Shown here: one piece after another, positions 53,579 through 61,531 of the stretch
Position numbering within the stretch: position 1 is the stretch's first letter
Layout: each line of letters opens with the position of its first letter
DNA from: JAPPOI01 sp028818055
GTDB lineage: Bacteria; Pseudomonadota; Alphaproteobacteria; Rhodobacterales; Rhodobacteraceae
Direction: 5' to 3'
Length of the DNA stretch: 64,000 nucleotides
NCBI GenBank assembly: GCA_965267405.1
Contig: OZ253954.1
Location: 310,001 to 374,000 of the forward strand
The notes under the pieces: model-generated
Database searches by the model: none
What the model was told of the DNA's origin: nothing
The model's input: only the letters and a program-made list of their open reading frames with translations
Made by a program: the position numbers and the translations under genes

Positions 53579-54853
53579 ATGAGCATCATCATCGACATTC
53601 ACGGCCGGGAAATTCTGGATAGCCGTGGGAACCCGACCGTTGAGGTCGATGTCCTGTTGGAAGACGGCACCCTTGGCCGCGCGGCAGTACCTTCTGGCGC
53701 CTCCACCGGAGCACACGAAGCCGTCGAAATGCGGGACGGTGACAAGGGGCGTTACATGGGCAAAGGCGTTCAAAACGCTGTTGCCGCGGTTAACGGCGAA
53801 ATTGCTGAAGCCTTGGTTGGTTTCGATGCAACCGAGCAAGAAGCCATCGACGCAGCCATGATTGAACTTGACGGCACGTCCAACAAAGGCCGCCTTGGCG
53901 CCAACGCAATCTTGGGCGTTTCGCTTGCAACTGCCAAAGCCGCAGCCGACTTCACGGCGCAGCCTTTGTATCGCTATGTCGGTGGAACCGCGGCCCGCGT
54001 TTTGCCGGTGCCGATGATGAATATCATCAACGGCGGTGAACACGCCGACAATCCAATTGATATTCAGGAATTCATGATCATGCCGGTGAGTGCGGAAAAC
54101 ATCCGCGAAGCTGTCCGCATGGGTTCAGAGGTGTTTCACACGCTGAAGAAAGAGCTATCGGCCGCAGGTCTTTCAACCGGCATCGGCGACGAAGGCGGTT
54201 TCGCTCCGAACCTTTCCTCTACACGCGACGCCCTAGATTTCATCCTGAAAGCTGTCGAAAAGGCCGGCTACGCACCGGGCGACGACATCATGCTGGCTCT
54301 GGATTGCGCCGCAACTGAGTACTTTAAGGACGGCGCCTATGTCATGGCTGGCGAAGGCAAAACCCTGTCTTCGGATGAAAATGTCGAGTACTTGGCCGCA
54401 CTGGTAGCTGATTACCCGATCCTGTCGATCGAAGACGGATGCTCTGAAGACGATTGGGACGGATGGAAGGCCCTTACCGCAGCATTGGGCGACAAGGTTC
54501 AGCTGGTCGGTGACGACCTGTTCGTGACGAACCCCGAGCGACTTTCGCGTGGGATCGCCGAAAAGGCAGCCAATTCACTTCTTGTGAAGGTAAACCAGAT
54601 CGGCACCTTGTCCGAGACCCTGATGGCCGTCGACATGGCACATCGTGCGCGCTTCACTTCTGTGATGTCGCATCGATCAGGCGAGACAGAGGACGCAACC
54701 ATTGCCGATCTCGCGGTGGCAACCAACTGCGGCCAAATCAAAACCGGCTCGTTGGCGCGTTCAGATCGGTTGGCGAAGTACAACCAGTTGATCCGCATCG
54801 AAGAGATGCTGGACGAAACCGCGATTTACGCTGGCAAATCGATCTTGCGGTAA
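53579..54853 (+). CDS. eno: Enolase
   Basis: A 424-residue glycolytic enzyme converting 2-phosphoglycerate to phosphoenolpyruvate. Family motifs include GREILDSRGNPTVEVDV at the N-terminus, GASTGAHEA, the acid GDEGGFAPNL, the metal ligand in SIEDGCSEDDW, the catalytic lysine in LLVKVNQIGTL and SHRSGETED near the end. Length is usual. It is a single gene; pgk and aldolase lie 8 kb downstream. Confidence 0.98.
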   Translation: MSIIIDIHGREILDSRGNPTVEVDVLLEDGTLGRAAVPSGASTGAHEAVEMRDGDKGRYMGKGVQNAVAAVNGEIAEALVGFDATEQEAIDAAMIELDGTSNKGRLGANAILGVSLATAKAAADFTAQPLYRYVGGTAARVLPVPMMNIINGGEHADNPIDIQEFMIMPVSAENIREAVRMGSEVFHTLKKELSAAGLSTGIGDEGGFAPNLSSTRDALDFILKAVEKAGYAPGDDIMLALDCAATEYFKDGAYVMAGEGKTLSSDENVEYLAALVADYPILSIEDGCSEDDWDGWKALTAALGDKVQLVGDDLFVTNPERLSRGIAEKAANSLLVKVNQIGTLSETLMAVDMAHRARFTSVMSHRSGETEDATIADLAVATNCGQIKTGSLARSDRLAKYNQLIRIEEMLDETAIYAGKSILR

Positions 54854-54860
54854 AGCAACA

Positions 54861-54893
54861 GCGCGGTGCCGGATGGGAGTCCGACCACCGCGC
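54861..54893 (+). terminator. Stem-loop after enolase
   Basis: GCGCGGTG (54861-54868) pairs with CACCGCGC (54886-54893), with an inner CGGA/TCCG stem. No U-run follows, so it may stop transcription weakly or protect the mRNA end. Confidence 0.5.
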
Positions 54894-54918
54894 CTATCCG
54901 GTACTTGCAAACGGGAAT

Positions 54919-55038
54919 TCAGAGCCAGATGCGCGGCGAACGAGTGGCCTGCTGGAACCGCCGACGAAAGGCCTGGTCTTTGGCATAGCGGCGATCCTGC
55001 GTGGTCGGTATCTGGCGTTTGAAAAACTTGCTTACCAT
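54919..55038 (-). CDS. Small basic protein (39 aa)
   Basis: A 39-residue frame from ATG at 55036-55038 to TGA at 54919-54921, with an excellent AGGAGA ribosome site 7 bases upstream. The product is very basic (many Arg and Lys, for example RRYAKDQAFRRRFQQ) and has no membrane segment. It is divergent from the hydrolase-LuxR gene, with two palindromes between them. I recognise no family. Strong translation signals make it more likely real than chance. Confidence 0.55.
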   Translation of the reverse strand: MVSKFFKRQIPTTQDRRYAKDQAFRRRFQQATRSPRIWL

Positions 55039-55121
55039 CGTCTGTCTCCTTTGATCTGCGCCGCGGTTGACCGGCGCCTCCTTGATCCTCAAACTGACGG
55101 AAACCCGTGACTGAGCACATC

Positions 55122-55133
55122 GGACAGATGTCC
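55122..55133. promoter_or_regulatory. Operator-like palindrome 1 (GGACA-GA-TGTCC)
   Basis: A perfect 5-bp dyad between the small basic gene and the hydrolase-LuxR gene, 62 bases before the latter's start. It shares the core GGACA-N2-TGTCC with a second copy whose centre is 43 bases away, about four helical turns. Confidence 0.5.
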
Positions 55134-55163
55134 CGGACTGGCTGTCGCGGTTCAAAAACTCAT

Positions 55164-55177
55164 GGGACACTTGTCCC
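55164..55177. promoter_or_regulatory. Operator-like palindrome 2 (GGGACA-CT-TGTCCC)
   Basis: A perfect 6-bp dyad 18 bases before the chosen start of the hydrolase-LuxR gene. It is the second copy of the element at 55122-55133. Binding by the LuxR-type protein encoded next to it is inference. Confidence 0.55.
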
Positions 55178-55194
55178 GACCGGATCGGAATTTC

Positions 55195-56229
55195 ATGCGT
55201 ACCGTTCGCTTCGCAGAAACCCATGACGACCTGTCGCTTGCTTGGGCGAGGTCCGGCAAAGGACCGCCGTTGGTAAAGGCTGCAGCTTGGCTGACCCATC
55301 TGGAATACGACGCGCAAAGCCCGGTTTGGGCGCACTATGTGTCGTTCTTCGAAGACAACTTTGACTATGTCCGATACGACGAACGCGGCTGCGGCCTGTC
55401 TGATCGGGAAACCGGCCAATTGACCATCGAAAGCTGGGAAGACGACCTAAGCCGAGTGGTCAACGCGTCTGGCATCGACACCCCTTTCGCTCTGCTCGCA
55501 ATGTCCCAAGGCACTGGCGCAGCAGTGCGCTTTGCCGCGGCCCACCCCGACAAGGTCACGCATTTGATCCTGATCGGCGGCTACGCAAGGGGTGCCTATC
55601 ACCGCGGCGACGATAAAGCTGCGTCGATGTACAGAGCTATTGTCGAGATTTTTCGCGCAGGCTTGGACGACCGCAACCCGGCCTTTCGTGAAGTCTTTAC
55701 CAAACGCTTCCTACCCGAAGGCGACCCCGAGAAAATAGCCTGGTTCAACGACCTATGCCGCCGTTCCGTCGATGCGGAAACCGGGGCGCGGTTGTTAGAT
55801 GCAAGGGGCAATATGAACGTTGCCGACAAACTAGCTCAGGTCAAATGCCCAACGCTCGTGATACATGCCCGGGACGATGGCGTCGCCCCTCTCGCCGAAG
55901 GCCGCTATCTGGCTCAACACATCCCAGACGCCGAATTGCTGATCTTGGACAGCGCGAACCACATCTTGCAACCCGATGAGCCCGCCTGGCCCATCGCGAC
56001 CCAGGCCATGCTGGAATTCATCGGTCACACCACCCCCGCAAGCGACTACAACCTGACCCAGCGCGAGCAGGATATCCTGGCGTTGATTGGCGCAGCCAAA
56101 AGCAACAAGGATATCGCCCGCGCCCTTGATGTCAGTGAAAAGACCGTACGCAACCACGCCACCAATATCTTTGCTAAGATGGGTGTTTCTTCCCGGCAGG
56201 AAGCCATGCTGAAACTTAAGGAAAGCTGA
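55195..56229 (+). CDS. Alpha/beta-hydrolase fused to a LuxR-type DNA-binding domain
   Basis: A 344-residue protein. Residues 1-275 are an alpha/beta hydrolase; the nucleophile elbow reads AMSQG (S104) instead of GxSxG, with D227/D228 in HARDDGVAP and H256 in SANHIL. Residues 285-340 are a LuxR helix-turn-helix (LTQREQDILALIGAAKSNKDIARAL, SEKTVRNHATNIFAKMGV). It is therefore a one-component regulator whose hydrolase fold may sense or cleave a ligand. ATG at 55195 is chosen because an earlier ATG (55162) overlaps an operator-like palindrome. The stop overlaps the next gene by 1 base. Confidence 0.85.
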   Translation: MRTVRFAETHDDLSLAWARSGKGPPLVKAAAWLTHLEYDAQSPVWAHYVSFFEDNFDYVRYDERGCGLSDRETGQLTIESWEDDLSRVVNASGIDTPFALLAMSQGTGAAVRFAAAHPDKVTHLILIGGYARGAYHRGDDKAASMYRAIVEIFRAGLDDRNPAFREVFTKRFLPEGDPEKIAWFNDLCRRSVDAETGARLLDARGNMNVADKLAQVKCPTLVIHARDDGVAPLAEGRYLAQHIPDAELLILDSANHILQPDEPAWPIATQAMLEFIGHTTPASDYNLTQREQDILALIGAAKSNKDIARALDVSEKTVRNHATNIFAKMGVSSRQEAMLKLKES

Positions 56230-56666
56230 TGTCCTCTTCCCCCACAGCCGACGACATCATCGCTCTTCTTGACCTAAGCCCGCATCCAGAAGGCGGCTGG
56301 TACCGACAAACATGGGTCGGACTTGAGTCGCCACGCGCCTCGGGCACGTGCATCTATTTCCTTCTGAAGGAAGGCGAGCAGAGCCACTGGCATCGCGTCG
56401 ACGCAGCAGAAATCTGGCACTACTATGCCGGTGCGCCCATAAAATTGGTGATCTCGGAAGATAGCGCAGGCCCAGCAAAAGCGCATGAGCTTGGACCTGG
56501 CTTGGAAAAGGGACAGCGTCCGCAATTCATCGTTCCGGCCGGTGCTTGGCAGTCCGCAACGTCATTGGGCGATTGGACACTTGTTGGGTGCACTGTCAGC
56601 CCCGGTTTTGAGTTCGCTGGATTTGAATTGGCGGCCCCGGAGTTCGACATTCCACTTCAGGATTGA
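56229..56666 (+). CDS. Cupin domain protein (DUF985)
   Basis: A 145-residue cupin of the DUF985 family. The pattern LDLSPHPEGGWYRQTW, IYFLLKEGEQSHWHRVDAAEIWHYYAG and PAGAWQSA is characteristic, with SHWHRVDAAEIWH giving putative metal or sugar ligands. It is coupled to the hydrolase-LuxR gene by a TGATG junction and overlaps the convergent anmK by 10 bases. The function of the family is not established; sugar-phosphate binding has been suggested by fold. Confidence 0.88.
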   Translation: MSSSPTADDIIALLDLSPHPEGGWYRQTWVGLESPRASGTCIYFLLKEGEQSHWHRVDAAEIWHYYAGAPIKLVISEDSAGPAKAHELGPGLEKGQRPQFIVPAGAWQSATSLGDWTLVGCTVSPGFEFAGFELAAPEFDIPLQD

Positions 56667-57775
56667 GATTTCGCAAGATCACCGGGTCGAGACACTCGAC
56701 CACCTCCCACAGGCGCCGCCACACCGGTTGTTCCAGGCGCTGACGTCGGTAATCCGCGTAGGACACGCACAGCCAAATAAGCGAACGCCTGCGCCTCGAG
56801 CATATCGCCGTCGAACCCAACTTCCTCCACAGTATCGACGGGCAGCGATACTGCATCCTGAAGCATCGCCATCAGCGTTGGGTTTTTGCGACCGCCTCCC
56901 GTAACGAGAAGTCGTTCTGGCGGCTTCGGACAGTGATCCAGTCCATCTGTGATGGCCCGAACCGTCCCAGCCGTTAACGTCGCGGCGGCGTCTTCCAAAG
57001 ATTTTTCCGCGATCGCCGCCGCCCAATCCGAAAATGCGTCTCGATCCAGCGATTTCGGCGGTATTTTTGAAAAGTAGCGATTTTCCGAAAAGAGTTTCTG
57101 CAAAAGATCAGTGTCGGTAGTGCCTGAACGTGCCAAAGTACCATTTTCGTCAAACCGCTCTCCTGTGCGTGCAAAAACAAGATCGTCGATCAATGCGTTT
57201 CCAGGCCCTGTATCAAACGCCAAACACGCACCGTCGAGATCTGGCGATTGCTTGGACGGATCGATCCACGTCAGATTAGCGACGCCCCCGATGTTCACGA
57301 ATGCAATCGGAGCGTCCGATTTCAACTTTCGGGCCAGCGCGAAATGATAAAACGGTGCCAGAGGCGCACCTTGTCCGCCCATCTCAACATCGGTGCTGCG
57401 AAAATCCCAAACAACCGGCCGATCCAAAACCTCTGCCAAGAGCGCGCCATTGCCCGCCTGAGCCGTCAATGCATTTTCGGGATTGTGAAGGGTGGTTTGG
57501 CCGTGAAAACCAACCAGTTCTGCCTCAGGAAACCCCGACAATAGTTCGGCATGTGCGGTCTCGACGATTTCTGCTGCATGTTCGAATACAGGGCCGTGGG
57601 CCTGTCCAAGGGCAACCCGGATGGCGCGGCGTTCGTCATCATCATATGCCCGATAATCACTTCGCCCGAAGTCCAAAACGTCGTGCCCATCCGTCAGAAT
57701 GACTGCCGCATCAACACCATCAAGCGACGTGCCTGACATGGCTCCAAGACACCAAATCGGGCCTTTGCTCGTCAT
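56657..57775 (-). CDS. anmK: Anhydro-N-acetylmuramic acid kinase
   Basis: A 372-residue peptidoglycan-recycling enzyme that hydrolyses and phosphorylates anhydro-MurNAc. The N-terminus WCLGAMSGTSLDGVDAAVI, FHGQTTLHNP, the GGVANLTW block, AFDTGPGNALIDD and VTGGGRKNPTLM are diagnostic for AnmK. Length is usual. It is divergent from tyrS over 62 bases, an arrangement common in this group. Confidence 0.95.
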   Translation of the reverse strand: MTSKGPIWCLGAMSGTSLDGVDAAVILTDGHDVLDFGRSDYRAYDDDERRAIRVALGQAHGPVFEHAAEIVETAHAELLSGFPEAELVGFHGQTTLHNPENALTAQAGNGALLAEVLDRPVVWDFRSTDVEMGGQGAPLAPFYHFALARKLKSDAPIAFVNIGGVANLTWIDPSKQSPDLDGACLAFDTGPGNALIDDLVFARTGERFDENGTLARSGTTDTDLLQKLFSENRYFSKIPPKSLDRDAFSDWAAAIAEKSLEDAAATLTAGTVRAITDGLDHCPKPPERLLVTGGGRKNPTLMAMLQDAVSLPVDTVEEVGFDGDMLEAQAFAYLAVRVLRGLPTSAPGTTGVAAPVGGGRVSRPGDLAKSQS

Positions 57776-57837
57776 CTCTTTCCCTTGCCGCTTCGCACCC
57801 GTATAGAGTGCCGCACGAACAGCATAGACGAAGGCCC

Positions 57838-59091
57838 ATGACCTACCACCCGAAATCCGATTTTCTGGCGACGATCATCGAGCGCGGATTCCTTGCCGAT
57901 TGCACGGATCTGCAATCTCTGGACGAGACGATCAAAGGCGGCGGAATGCCAGCCTATATCGGCTACGATGCGACTGCCAAATCGCTGCATGTCGGGCATT
58001 TGCTGAATATCATGCTGCTTCGCTGGTATCAGAAGACCGGTGGCAAACCGATCACCCTGATGGGTGGCGGTACCACAAAAGTCGGCGACCCGTCTTTTCG
58101 CGCTGACGAACGACCCCTTCTGACGCCACAGGCGATTGATGACAATATCGCAGCCATGCAGACGGTGTTTGACCGCTATTTGGATTACGGCGCCAGCGAC
58201 AATGCCGCCATGATGCTGAATAATGCGGAATGGCTGGACGAGTTGAACTACCTCGATTTCCTTCGTGATATCGGTCGGCATTTCAGCGTGAACCGGATGC
58301 TGAGCTTTGAAAGCGTGAAGTCTCGGCTTGATCGTGAGCAATCGCTGTCGTTTCTCGAATTCAACTACATGATCCTGCAGGCTTACGACTTTCTTGAGCT
58401 GAACCGCCGGTATGGCTGCATTTTGCAAATGGGCGGGTCGGATCAGTGGGGCAATATCGTCAACGGTATCGACCTGACGCGGCGCGTCCTGGATCATGAG
58501 ATCTTCGGCCTGACCACACCGCTTCTCACGACCTCCGATGGTCGCAAGATGGGTAAAAGCCAAGGCGGCGCGATCTGGTTGTCTGGCGACATGCTCTCGC
58601 CCTACGAATTCTGGCAATTCTGGCGAAACACGACAGATGCGGATGTCGGGCGCTTTTTGAAGCTCTACACCGAGCTACCGGTGGACGAATGCGATCGATT
58701 GGATGCGCTGGAAGGCTCGGAAATCAACGAAGCGAAAATTCTACTCGCAAACCTTGTCACAACCCTGCTCCACGGCGAAGACGCAGCAGAGGCCGCAGAA
58801 GCCACAGCGCGTGAAGTCTTTGAAAAAGGCGGAGTTGGAGACGACCTTCCAACACTTGAGCTCAACGCGGACGAAGTTGGGGACGGCATATCAGTGGTTC
58901 AACTGATCGTTCGTTCTGGCCTTGCCAAATCCGGTAAAGAGGCAAAGCGCCTGATTGCCGAAAACGGCGCGCGTTTGGATGATCAACCTTTGACCGATGC
59001 GGGACTGATGCTGGATGCATCATCACTTTCCAGCCCCATTAAGCTTTCCGCCGGCAAAAAACGGCACGCGCTGGTGACCCTCACAAACTGA
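57838..59091 (+). CDS. tyrS: Tyrosyl-tRNA synthetase
   Basis: A 417-residue class I synthetase that charges tRNA-Tyr. ATG at 57838 follows GAAGG by 4-5 bases and begins the family N-terminus. The HIGH-type motif is HVGHL, the tyrosine pocket YIGYDATAKSLHVG and QAYDFLELNRRYGC, and the KMSKS loop reads KMGKS. The C-terminal S4 domain ends SAGKKRHALV. Length is usual. Confidence 0.97.
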   Translation: MTYHPKSDFLATIIERGFLADCTDLQSLDETIKGGGMPAYIGYDATAKSLHVGHLLNIMLLRWYQKTGGKPITLMGGGTTKVGDPSFRADERPLLTPQAIDDNIAAMQTVFDRYLDYGASDNAAMMLNNAEWLDELNYLDFLRDIGRHFSVNRMLSFESVKSRLDREQSLSFLEFNYMILQAYDFLELNRRYGCILQMGGSDQWGNIVNGIDLTRRVLDHEIFGLTTPLLTTSDGRKMGKSQGGAIWLSGDMLSPYEFWQFWRNTTDADVGRFLKLYTELPVDECDRLDALEGSEINEAKILLANLVTTLLHGEDAAEAAEATAREVFEKGGVGDDLPTLELNADEVGDGISVVQLIVRSGLAKSGKEAKRLIAENGARLDDQPLTDAGLMLDASSLSSPIKLSAGKKRHALVTLTN

Positions 59092-59121
59092 TTTCTTTCT
59101 GGTGAAATACTCCGGGAGGGT

Positions 59122-59171
59122 CTGGGAGGGCAGCGCCCTCCCAGCGGGTCGTCGCGCCGAAGGCGCGGCGA
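59122..59171. repeat. REP-like double hairpin of Rhodobacterales type
   Basis: CTGGGAGGGC (59122-59131) pairs with GCCCTCCCAG (59135-59144) across AGC, and CGTCGCGCC (59150-59158) pairs with GGCGCGGCG (59162-59170, one G-T pair) across GAA. An AAATACTCCGGGAGGG lead-in precedes. Similar short elements recur between genes of Rhodobacterales genomes. Here it fills the gap between two convergent genes and may also end both transcripts. Confidence 0.65.
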
Positions 59172-59173
59172 AA

Positions 59174-60148
59174 CTAACTTCCGAGCATCCAATCTCCGTC
59201 TGGATAGAAAGCGTGAAATGCAAAGGCGAACATGACGTCGTGCGGCAGGTCATTTCCTTCGGCGTCCTTGACCCGCACGGTTCCGACATCGCGTCCATCG
59301 GCGATGGCATAGTTGTCTAAGGCAGAAGCCTGACCGCTGGTCCATGCCAGTGTCACACCGGCTTCGGTGATCTCGCCTTCCTCGCGCAGCCGATCGAACG
59401 TCCAGGCCTTGTCGCCCACACGCACTACGCGCATCAGTGCCGGAATGTCGTGTGGTGGCATTTCACCGTTGTAAAGGAACGGTCGGCGCGAGGAATCATA
59501 GCCGACATATGGATTGCGACCGTATTGGCGTGGCCAAGGGGGCTGATCCATAACCAACCCATCAGGGTTGCGGGTTTTAAACTCGGACCAGCTTTCCATC
59601 CAAGTTGGCAGTTGAGTCAATTCAACACCCGTCAACTCGCCGACGATGCCTGTTCCGATGGCTTGCTGCCACCAGCTTTCGGTTTCTCGGTCATACATGA
59701 CCATATCCGAGTTTCGGAGCTTGCCAGAGACCCCGAAGCTCAAGACTTTACCGTCGACCCGGCGGTCAAAGGTCAGACCTGAATTGCAAAGCGGGCAAAA
59801 GGTGACCGCCACAGGGATGCCGCCGACGGTGTCGTTTACGATCTCGTGCCAGGTTAAATAGCGGATCGGATAGGCGCGCGGCTCTGCCCCATCTATTTCA
59901 ACGGTTATAACCGCCTCGCGATCGCCCAGTCTGCTTTCCGAACTTACCGGGATGAACGTCGCACCATCCAAAGCCGGAATGCCGTCTTTTGGCGGGCCAC
60001 CCGACATAATTTCGACCCAGTTTTCTATGGTCGTCGTTTCGAAATCCGTATCGGGCCACTCATATCTCCAGAAGGACGGATCCGCAGACACCGAAGCCCC
60101 CAGGACACCCAGGCCGACCGCCGCGGCTGCCAGTTTGACTAATCGCAT
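59174..60148 (-). CDS. DUF3179 exported protein
   Basis: A 324-residue protein of the DUF3179 family. ATG at 60146-60148 has GGAGGAG 6 bases upstream. A signal peptide ends near residue 22 (VSA before DPSF). The family core shows AYPIRYLTWHEIVND, then FCPLCNSGLTFDR with a CxxC pair, and SGKLRNSDMVMYDRETESWWQQ. The CxxC, the nearby His and the later conserved Trp suggest a metal or redox site in the periplasm. The family function is unknown to me. Confidence 0.9.
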   Translation of the reverse strand: MRLVKLAAAAVGLGVLGASVSADPSFWRYEWPDTDFETTTIENWVEIMSGGPPKDGIPALDGATFIPVSSESRLGDREAVITVEIDGAEPRAYPIRYLTWHEIVNDTVGGIPVAVTFCPLCNSGLTFDRRVDGKVLSFGVSGKLRNSDMVMYDRETESWWQQAIGTGIVGELTGVELTQLPTWMESWSEFKTRNPDGLVMDQPPWPRQYGRNPYVGYDSSRRPFLYNGEMPPHDIPALMRVVRVGDKAWTFDRLREEGEITEAGVTLAWTSGQASALDNYAIADGRDVGTVRVKDAEGNDLPHDVMFAFAFHAFYPDGDWMLGS

Positions 60149-60307
60149 ACCCATCTCCTCCAATATGGCTTGGAAGAAATGTGGCAGGTTCACGCACGTT
60201 GGCCTAGCCCACCTCACGCGACCTTGATGACACGGCATTTCAGAAAAATCCGTCGCTTCTCAGGCTTGCTCGCAAGGTGAAGCCTGAGAAACTTGCGCAA
60301 CGCATTG

Positions 60308-60329
60308 AAAAACGGCGCTTAATGCGCCG
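60308..60329 (-). terminator. Terminator of the cyclophilin pair
   Basis: CGGCGC (60313-60318) pairs with GCGCCG (60324-60329) with a 5-base loop; on the minus strand five T follow. It lies a few bases past the 60335 stop. A second 11-bp hairpin (60258-60268 with 60280-60290) lies just beyond. Confidence 0.85.
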
Positions 60330-60334
60330 CTATC

Positions 60335-60895
60335 TTATCTTTCGACAGTAACCGACTTCATCACATCGGGCAGGCCAAAGATCGCACCGTTTCGTCCTTG
60401 CCCTAGTTTGATCTGATCGACAACGTCCATGCCTTCGATCACCCGGCCAACGACAGTGTACTGACCATTCAGGAAATAGCCTTCGGCAAACATGATGAAG
60501 AACTGGCTGTTTGCCGAGTTCGGGTTTTGCGCTCGAGCCATTCCCACAATGCCACGGTCGTAAGGAACGTCCGAGAATTCTGCAGGTAAATCTGGTCGGT
60601 CGGAACCACCCGTTCCAGCAGGGCAACTTGCACGTTCAACACCGCATTGAACGTCGCCAGTTTGCGCCATGAACCCTTCGATCACGCGGTGGAATGCGAC
60701 ACCGTCGTAGGCACCTTCATCTGCAAGAGCCGTTATTTGCTCGACATGCTTCGGCGCAACATCTGGTAAAAGATCGATGACAACGCGTCCGTTCGCGTCG
60801 CCGGCTACCTCGATAATCAGGTTTGGCCCTGCGCCATCTTCCTGCGCGATAGCCGGGCTAGCGGCCAACGCCAGCAGTGTCAAAAACTTACGCAT
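60335..60895 (-). CDS. Periplasmic cyclophilin-type peptidyl-prolyl isomerase
   Basis: A 186-residue cyclophilin with a signal peptide ending near IAQ. The active core reads VAFHRVIEGFMAQTGDVQ, FSDVPYDRGIVGMARAQNPNSANSQFFIM and NGQYTVVGRVIEGMD. It speeds proline isomerisation in folding. An insert with two Cys (QCGVERASC) may form a disulfide, fitting the periplasm. It overlaps the cytoplasmic paralogue upstream by 8 bases, so the two arose by duplication with a signal peptide gained by one. Confidence 0.94.
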   Translation of the reverse strand: MRKFLTLLALAASPAIAQEDGAGPNLIIEVAGDANGRVVIDLLPDVAPKHVEQITALADEGAYDGVAFHRVIEGFMAQTGDVQCGVERASCPAGTGGSDRPDLPAEFSDVPYDRGIVGMARAQNPNSANSQFFIMFAEGYFLNGQYTVVGRVIEGMDVVDQIKLGQGRNGAIFGLPDVMKSVTVER

Positions 60896-61394
60896 CTGAA
60901 GCCACCTTAACGCTAAGCATACGATCCGGGTTCATAGGTGGCTCACCACGTTGGATCCCGTCGACATGCTCCATCCCGGAAACGACGCGGCCGTAAACGG
61001 TGTACTGACCATTCAGGAAATGATTGTCGCTGAAGTTGATGAAGAACTGGCTGTTCGCCGAGTTCGGGTTTTGGCTGCGTGCAGCCCCCAGTGTTCCACG
61101 GTCATGCGGGATCTTGCTGAATTCGGCTGGAAGGTCTGGGCGGTCAGAACCTCCTGTACCTGCACGACGCAAATTGAAGCCGTCTTCAAAGTCGCCGTGT
61201 TCGACATCGCCAGACTGTGCCATGAAGCCATCAATCACACGATGAAAGACGACGTTGTCGTATTCACCTGCCCTTGCGAGGTCTTTCATGCGCTCACAGT
61301 GCGCAGGCGCGATATCCGGCAATAACTCAATTGCGACCGTTCCATCTTTCAGTTCGATCAAGATGGTGTTGTCCGGGTCTTTGTAATCAGCCAT
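60888..61394 (-). CDS. ppi: Cytoplasmic cyclophilin-type peptidyl-prolyl isomerase
   Basis: A 168-residue cyclophilin without a signal peptide. ATG at 61392-61394 has AAGGAG 5-6 bases upstream. The active site NVVFHRVIDGFMAQSGDVEHG, the FSKIPHDRGTLGAARSQNPNSANSQFFI core and LNGQYTVYGRVVSGMEHVD are intact. It is the first gene of the cyclophilin pair and divergent from pgk. Confidence 0.95.
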   Translation of the reverse strand: MADYKDPDNTILIELKDGTVAIELLPDIAPAHCERMKDLARAGEYDNVVFHRVIDGFMAQSGDVEHGDFEDGFNLRRAGTGGSDRPDLPAEFSKIPHDRGTLGAARSQNPNSANSQFFINFSDNHFLNGQYTVYGRVVSGMEHVDGIQRGEPPMNPDRMLSVKVASDA

Positions 61395-61531
61395 GGGGGC
61401 TCCTTCATCTGCATTTGGGCGCAACCTAGTTCGGCTCGGGCGTCAGGAAAAGTCGAATCCACGTGATCTGCCGGTTGACGCCAAATCTGGCCAAGGTAGG
61501 GAAAGACAGCCCTTGCCTATGGAGACTGCCC

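Noticed and set aside
57772..58617. 281-residue minus-strand frame over tyrS
   Set aside because: Antisense to a certain TyrRS gene with no motif.
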